Shown here piece after piece: positions 54,401-56,577 of a stretch of DNA of 56,577 nt (its first letter is position 1; every line of letters starts with the position of its first letter). The translations under genes were made by a program, and so were the position numbers. The DNA is from Akkermansiaceae bacterium (GTDB taxonomy: Bacteria; Verrucomicrobiota; Verrucomicrobiia; Verrucomicrobiales; Akkermansiaceae), in NCBI GenBank assembly GCA_903827375.1, contig CAIKHZ010000015.1, forward strand, positions 1 to 56,577, written 5' to 3'. Below the pieces are notes generated by a model. The model searched no databases. It saw only the letters and a list, made by a program, of their open reading frames with translations, and was not told the origin of the DNA.

Positions 54401-56262
54401 ACGACGTATTGTTCTTTGACAAACATGCCGCCGGCACAGTCGAACCAATCAGACGTGCCCCTGAAATGAACCCCTTTCTTTGGAACTTCACTGGAGTTGT
54501 ATTTGATGTCGCCATATGCCAACTTCGGTGCGCCACTGGTGCGGGTCGCGGTGTGCCCGTTGCCGGACAAATCATTCCATGTGTTCACTTGAGCTCCATC
54601 AGCAAGGGCAATGGTGGATGCGTCATACCAGCAGACCATTCCGCTGGAGACGGGGGGAGCACCCACTTGAACCGTCAAGGACGCGTTGATCGTCGCGAAA
54701 CTGTAGTTGGCCGCACTCAGACTGCCGACGCCGCAGGTGATATCGTAACTCCCAACCGACGACGAACTGTCTGCCGGACAGAATAGATCGGGCGAACCTG
54801 TCACACCCGAACTGGCCAGGTTTTCACCATTCTGATAGCCGGTGATTTTGTAGGTCAATGTCGGATTGTCCGTGCCGGGAATGCGGATCTTCGTGTCAGC
54901 CTTCACCGTCAGTACTGCCGGCACCACATCCTGCTCAAAGGTAGGGGCGGTGCTGCCTAGGGAAACACCGTAGCCGGAATAATCCGCAGTGATCGGATGG
55001 ACGCCAACTGCAAGCAGGCTGCTGCTGATGCTTGCCGTACCTGTGACGGCGTTGATCGCCACCGGGCTGCCCAATGGACTGCTGTTGTCGTAGAACTGCA
55101 CCGTTCCGCCTGCGGGAGTCGGCGATATCGTGGCGCTAATCGTCACGCTCTGGCCATAGCTCGAGGGACTGTGGGATGTGCCCAGCGCGATGGAGGTCGC
55201 GACCGGATCCGCCACGGCGAACGCGTTGGTCGTGGAGGTGGCTGGCGCGCCGACGCTGTCGGTGACTGAGGCATAGACCTCGTATGTTTGGTTAGGCAAG
55301 GTGCCCAGATCCTGGGTGAAGGTCGGTCCTGAGTCGGTTTGGGTGCTGCCCACCTGAGCAAAAGCACCCGCGCCTGTCCTCTTATAGAACGAGACGCTGT
55401 AGGGGGCCGTGCCGCTGATGACCTTGGCGCTGGCTATCACGTCGCTGTTCGTCGGGAACGCCTCATTGTTAAACGGACTGGTGAGCTTCACCGTCAGATT
55501 TGGCGGGGGGTACGACGTGGTCAGGCTGTACTTGACCGTCAGGTAGCCGCCGACCAAGTCCAACTCGGGGCCGGTCAGGACGCGGTTGTAAACCAGCACT
55601 TCGGAGATATCGCAATCGGACAGTTCGCTGCCGTTGCCGTAGCCATTCAACTCAAGATTGTTGGGACCTTGGATGCCGTTTTGATTTGTCGCCAGCTGGG
55701 CGCCTTCGGCCCAAACCGTGGAGTTTTGTCCGCTGCCCGGAATGGTCGCCACGTACAAGTGCGGGTTGGCGTCCGGGCTGAGCCCATCGCCATTTCCGGC
55801 GACCCAGCCTTCAAAGTAGAAGCGATTTCGCTGGCCGCCGTGGTATCCCATCAGCCAATTGTTGCTAGACGCTCCGAGCACACGGTTGTTATTGCTTCCA
55901 GTCTCCCGCGAGACGTAAAAGATGGTGGTTGGAGCCGTGTGATTGACGCCGTCATTCATCCAAGCTGAGTTGTTGAAATGCACGGTTGGTATGCCGCCAA
56001 TGCCGGAAGCCACCAGCGTCGGCGCGCCGCCCTTGAGCGTCATCTTGGCGGAACTCCCCTGCAGGTCCCTCCACTCGTTCACGGTGCTGCCGCTGAGTGT
56101 CATTGTCCCGGGTTCGCTCGCATCCAAGTGCAGCGTGAGGCCGCTGAGTACAGGCGATGCCGCGTGGGCACCTCCTGCCGCGAGTCCCGCTCCCACGGCT
56201 AACGCAATTGCGAATTGTTTGAGGCTGTCTCTAGTTCGGTTGTCTGATTTTTGGAATCTCAT
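51445..56262 (-). CDS. Giant secreted multidomain protein (LamG/concanavalin-like, Ig-like, MBG repeats)
   Basis: This 1605-residue exported protein begins with a signal peptide (LKQFAIALAVGAGLAAGGAHA). By pattern the order is as follows. A jelly-roll domain lies at about 35-245 (LTLHLDASEPGTMTLSGSTV; VLVYNRVLTGPEL). Ig-like repeats come at about 255-350 and 355-445. An MBG-like domain is at about 455-535. A second jelly-roll is at about 545-770 (MVCWYDASTIALADGAQVN). A cadherin-like sandwich is at 780-870. A further region includes GGGGQSTNTDSNSAGSASQL, then two related Ig-like repeats (VTLSGTVCDASNS; VTLGGTVSNGGAAF). The classic LamG domain is near 1280-1490 (VEFWYKHLNTGTAQYLVSLQ). The end is a C-terminal module with a calcium-type loop (LDYNHDGVQNGIAYFMG) and SFGVQVSSDLVNWAAA, found at the end of many verrucomicrobial surface proteins. 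It is probably a surface adhesin or glycan-binding protein. No catalytic site is visible. Confidence 0.8.
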   Translation of the reverse strand: MRFQKSDNRTRDSLKQFAIALAVGAGLAAGGAHAASPVLSGLTLHLDASEPGTMTLSGSTVNEWRDLQGSSAKMTLKGGAPTLVASGIGGIPTVHFNNSAWMNDGVNHTAPTTIFYVSRETGSNNNRVLGASSNNWLMGYHGGQRNRFYFEGWVAGNGDGLSPDANPHLYVATIPGSGQNSTVWAEGAQLATNQNGIQGPNNLELNGYGNGSELSDCDISEVLVYNRVLTGPELDLVGGYLTVKYSLTTSYPPPNLTVKLTSPFNNEAFPTNSDVIASAKVISGTAPYSVSFYKRTGAGAFAQVGSTQTDSGPTFTQDLGTLPNQTYEVYASVTDSVGAPATSTTNAFAVADPVATSIALGTSHSPSSYGQSVTISATISPTPAGGTVQFYDNSSPLGSPVAINAVTGTASISSSLLAVGVHPITADYSGYGVSLGSTAPTFEQDVVPAVLTVKADTKIRIPGTDNPTLTYKITGYQNGENLASSGVTGSPDLFCPADSSSSVGSYDITCGVGSLSAANYSFATINASLTVQVGAPPVSSGMVCWYDASTIALADGAQVNTWNDLSGNGHTATRTSGAPKLAYGDIKYNSSEVPKKGVHFRGTSDWFDCAGGMFVKEQYVVVRSPNPAWVGSGSFLGRRSVDFLSVRASSHNLYSGYSGFWDDQLPAAVSRNGSAVSSSRGSMPRGGFELAPITDYMLLKIVANTGASAANLAAYPFYNIGRTETLSGAEMDIAEMIGFETTLSAADEAAMGAYLAAKYGLLTTYPDTSPQALVRSFAVTGMTVAIDQARRSVVINANIGSDVSALQPSFTLSDGATATVNGSPFASGVTPINGTGLPLHCIVTSSDGLITSDYTIVIRYISPLGTAITILDVTAATGDGREILNDGTLVEANHVGASGVTAVTLPNGLVFGTSTSHMTGYGSGAWGGGGQSTNTDSNSAGSASQLTDATDYGKLMREYIWSSVNASHLDIPGLTPGHTYRLQWITTSPRGGNISVEGSPSVALAPNSAPARVFAFTWVATDTVANAVVTRQAGSYPTDSEIVFNGYALHDMSVAIPGALISGVTSSQTIAAGTPTVTLSGTVCDASNSIYPTQGEAVSVTINGVTEYTPLGGGGSFSVAFPTASLIGGINYPITYSYGGNWITLASAPDNTSTMLAVSSPAIIGNVTPSPTRVVGGYPTVTLGGTVSNGGAAFAAAGELVHVSINGVTQTTSISGSAGAFSLAFPIAGIPLGAHTITYSYAGNGLMLGAAPDHIGTTLTLVATAGTAYETLVKASGPVSYWPLNETSGTTALDVSGSNNITYGGTYTLNQESLRSTDGQPSVLFTSATTAAGGNTGIPYNSSLNPPQFTVEFWYKHLNTGTAQYLVSLQDRSGSPAANRLGYAFQRNNAANRFQFTYGIPGNNNGTIQSSTDLVIGNVYHVVATYDGTTMSMYVNGVSNATASASYVQASATQPGFTIGSRNGNTSAACNIQDVALYNRALSGPEVLAHYQGGVIAAGGYSDWAATYAGGQAANLDYNHDGVQNGIAYFMGKNGIATNPGVVLGKVNWPHANAVTSFGVQVSSDLVNWAAANPADVDTVSSPGHVIYTLPSGAGKKFCRLTVVP

Positions 56263-56577
56263 GGTCTATCTGGGTGTGTGTTTTTGATTGCCGACGGCGT
56301 CGATCCTGCACGCCTGGGTTTCGGCATAGTGAGCGCAACGGGATGGTTGACGATGACATCAACCACAACCGTTCCGAATCACTACTCTGGCAGTCGATAC
56401 AAGCCGTGGCAGGAGTCAAGCCGAATCTGATGGAAATCCGTGCCTATTTTTTTGAGTAGGTTGAGAGCTTGTGGCTGTGGGGAAAATCACTTTCGGCTGA
56501 ACGAACGGGGCGATCTCGGATGGATTACGGGTGGGATGCGCCCCCTCATCGAAGATTTGAACTCACGCGCCAACCAA
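56263..56577 (-). other. Upstream region of the giant protein gene
   Basis: I see no gene in these 315 nt. Short frames on both strands lack recognisable features. On the minus strand a TTGACT (about 150 nt before the ATG) is present, but without a -10 at normal spacing. The 5' leader of the giant gene has no clear Shine-Dalgarno sequence. Confidence 0.35.

Overview
The window looks like a chromosomal segment of a Gram-negative, GC-rich member of the Verrucomicrobiota. This is an inference, because no rRNA is present. It rests on a TIGR03790-type protein, a DUF2851 protein, a sulfatase / GH106 / OprB-like porin cluster, twin-arginine sugar-isomerase-type proteins, and a giant LamG-like surface protein with a C-terminal module typical of that phylum. 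Convincing -35/-10 pairs (TTGACA, 17-18 nt, TAnnnT) lie upstream of tig and of the metal-efflux operon. Clear Shine-Dalgarno sequences are rare.

Layout. (1) 1-6.9 kb is a defence-type accessory island read on the minus strand. It holds two paralogous type I methyltransferase (HsdM) genes flanking an AlbA_2/Schlafen-type gene, an AbiE-like antitoxin/toxin pair and a DUF3944 fragment. The island ends at a tRNA-Asn(GUU). The first hsdM runs off the window and its frame enters a low-complexity repeat coding LTPGPSP. (2) 7-16.9 kb is minus-strand housekeeping: pgeF-ispE, tig-clpP-clpX, a PhnP-like hydrolase, a TIGR03790 protein, DUF2851 and thiS, preceded by an 8-nt tandem repeat. (3) 16.9-22.9 kb (plus) is a sulfated-polysaccharide type cluster: sulfatase, GH106-like rhamnosidase, carbohydrate porin. 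(4) 22.9-28.7 kb (minus) is a CzcCBA/CusCBA-type tripartite metal efflux operon. (5) 28.8-31.6 kb (minus) is moaA plus a NarXL-class two-component pair. (6) 31.9-49.7 kb (plus) is an apparently single transcription unit of about 18 kb for respiratory nitrate reduction and Moco synthesis: diheme cytochrome c, narG, narH, narJ, a NarI-Rieske fusion, a cytochrome b, a monoheme cytochrome c, narK2, narK1, an outer-membrane porin, moeA, moaC, mobA, moaD and a MoaE-MOSC fusion. (7) 49.7-56.6 kb has a 45-nt palindromic insertion with 8-nt direct repeats, a secreted sugar-isomerase-like protein, and a 1605-residue surface protein with its own intrinsic terminator.

The standout is region 6. A conventional cytoplasm-facing NarGHI is encoded together with the parts of a cytochrome bc-type quinol oxidase, and the two are covalently joined. 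The NarI heme-b domain continues through an internal twin-arginine motif into a Rieske 2Fe-2S domain, and the next gene encodes a full-length cytochrome b with b6-type heme spacing. With two membrane-anchored c-type cytochromes in the same operon, this suggests a nitrate reductase / bc-complex assembly in which quinol oxidation could feed both nitrate (via NarI) and periplasmic c-type acceptors (via Rieske and cytochrome c). Porin, NarK pair and the bis-MGD cofactor genes complete the pathway from nitrate entry to active enzyme. The divergent moaA-kinase-regulator group is its likely control module. MoeB/MoaB/Mog functions, nitrite reductases, and HsdS/HsdR are not in the window.
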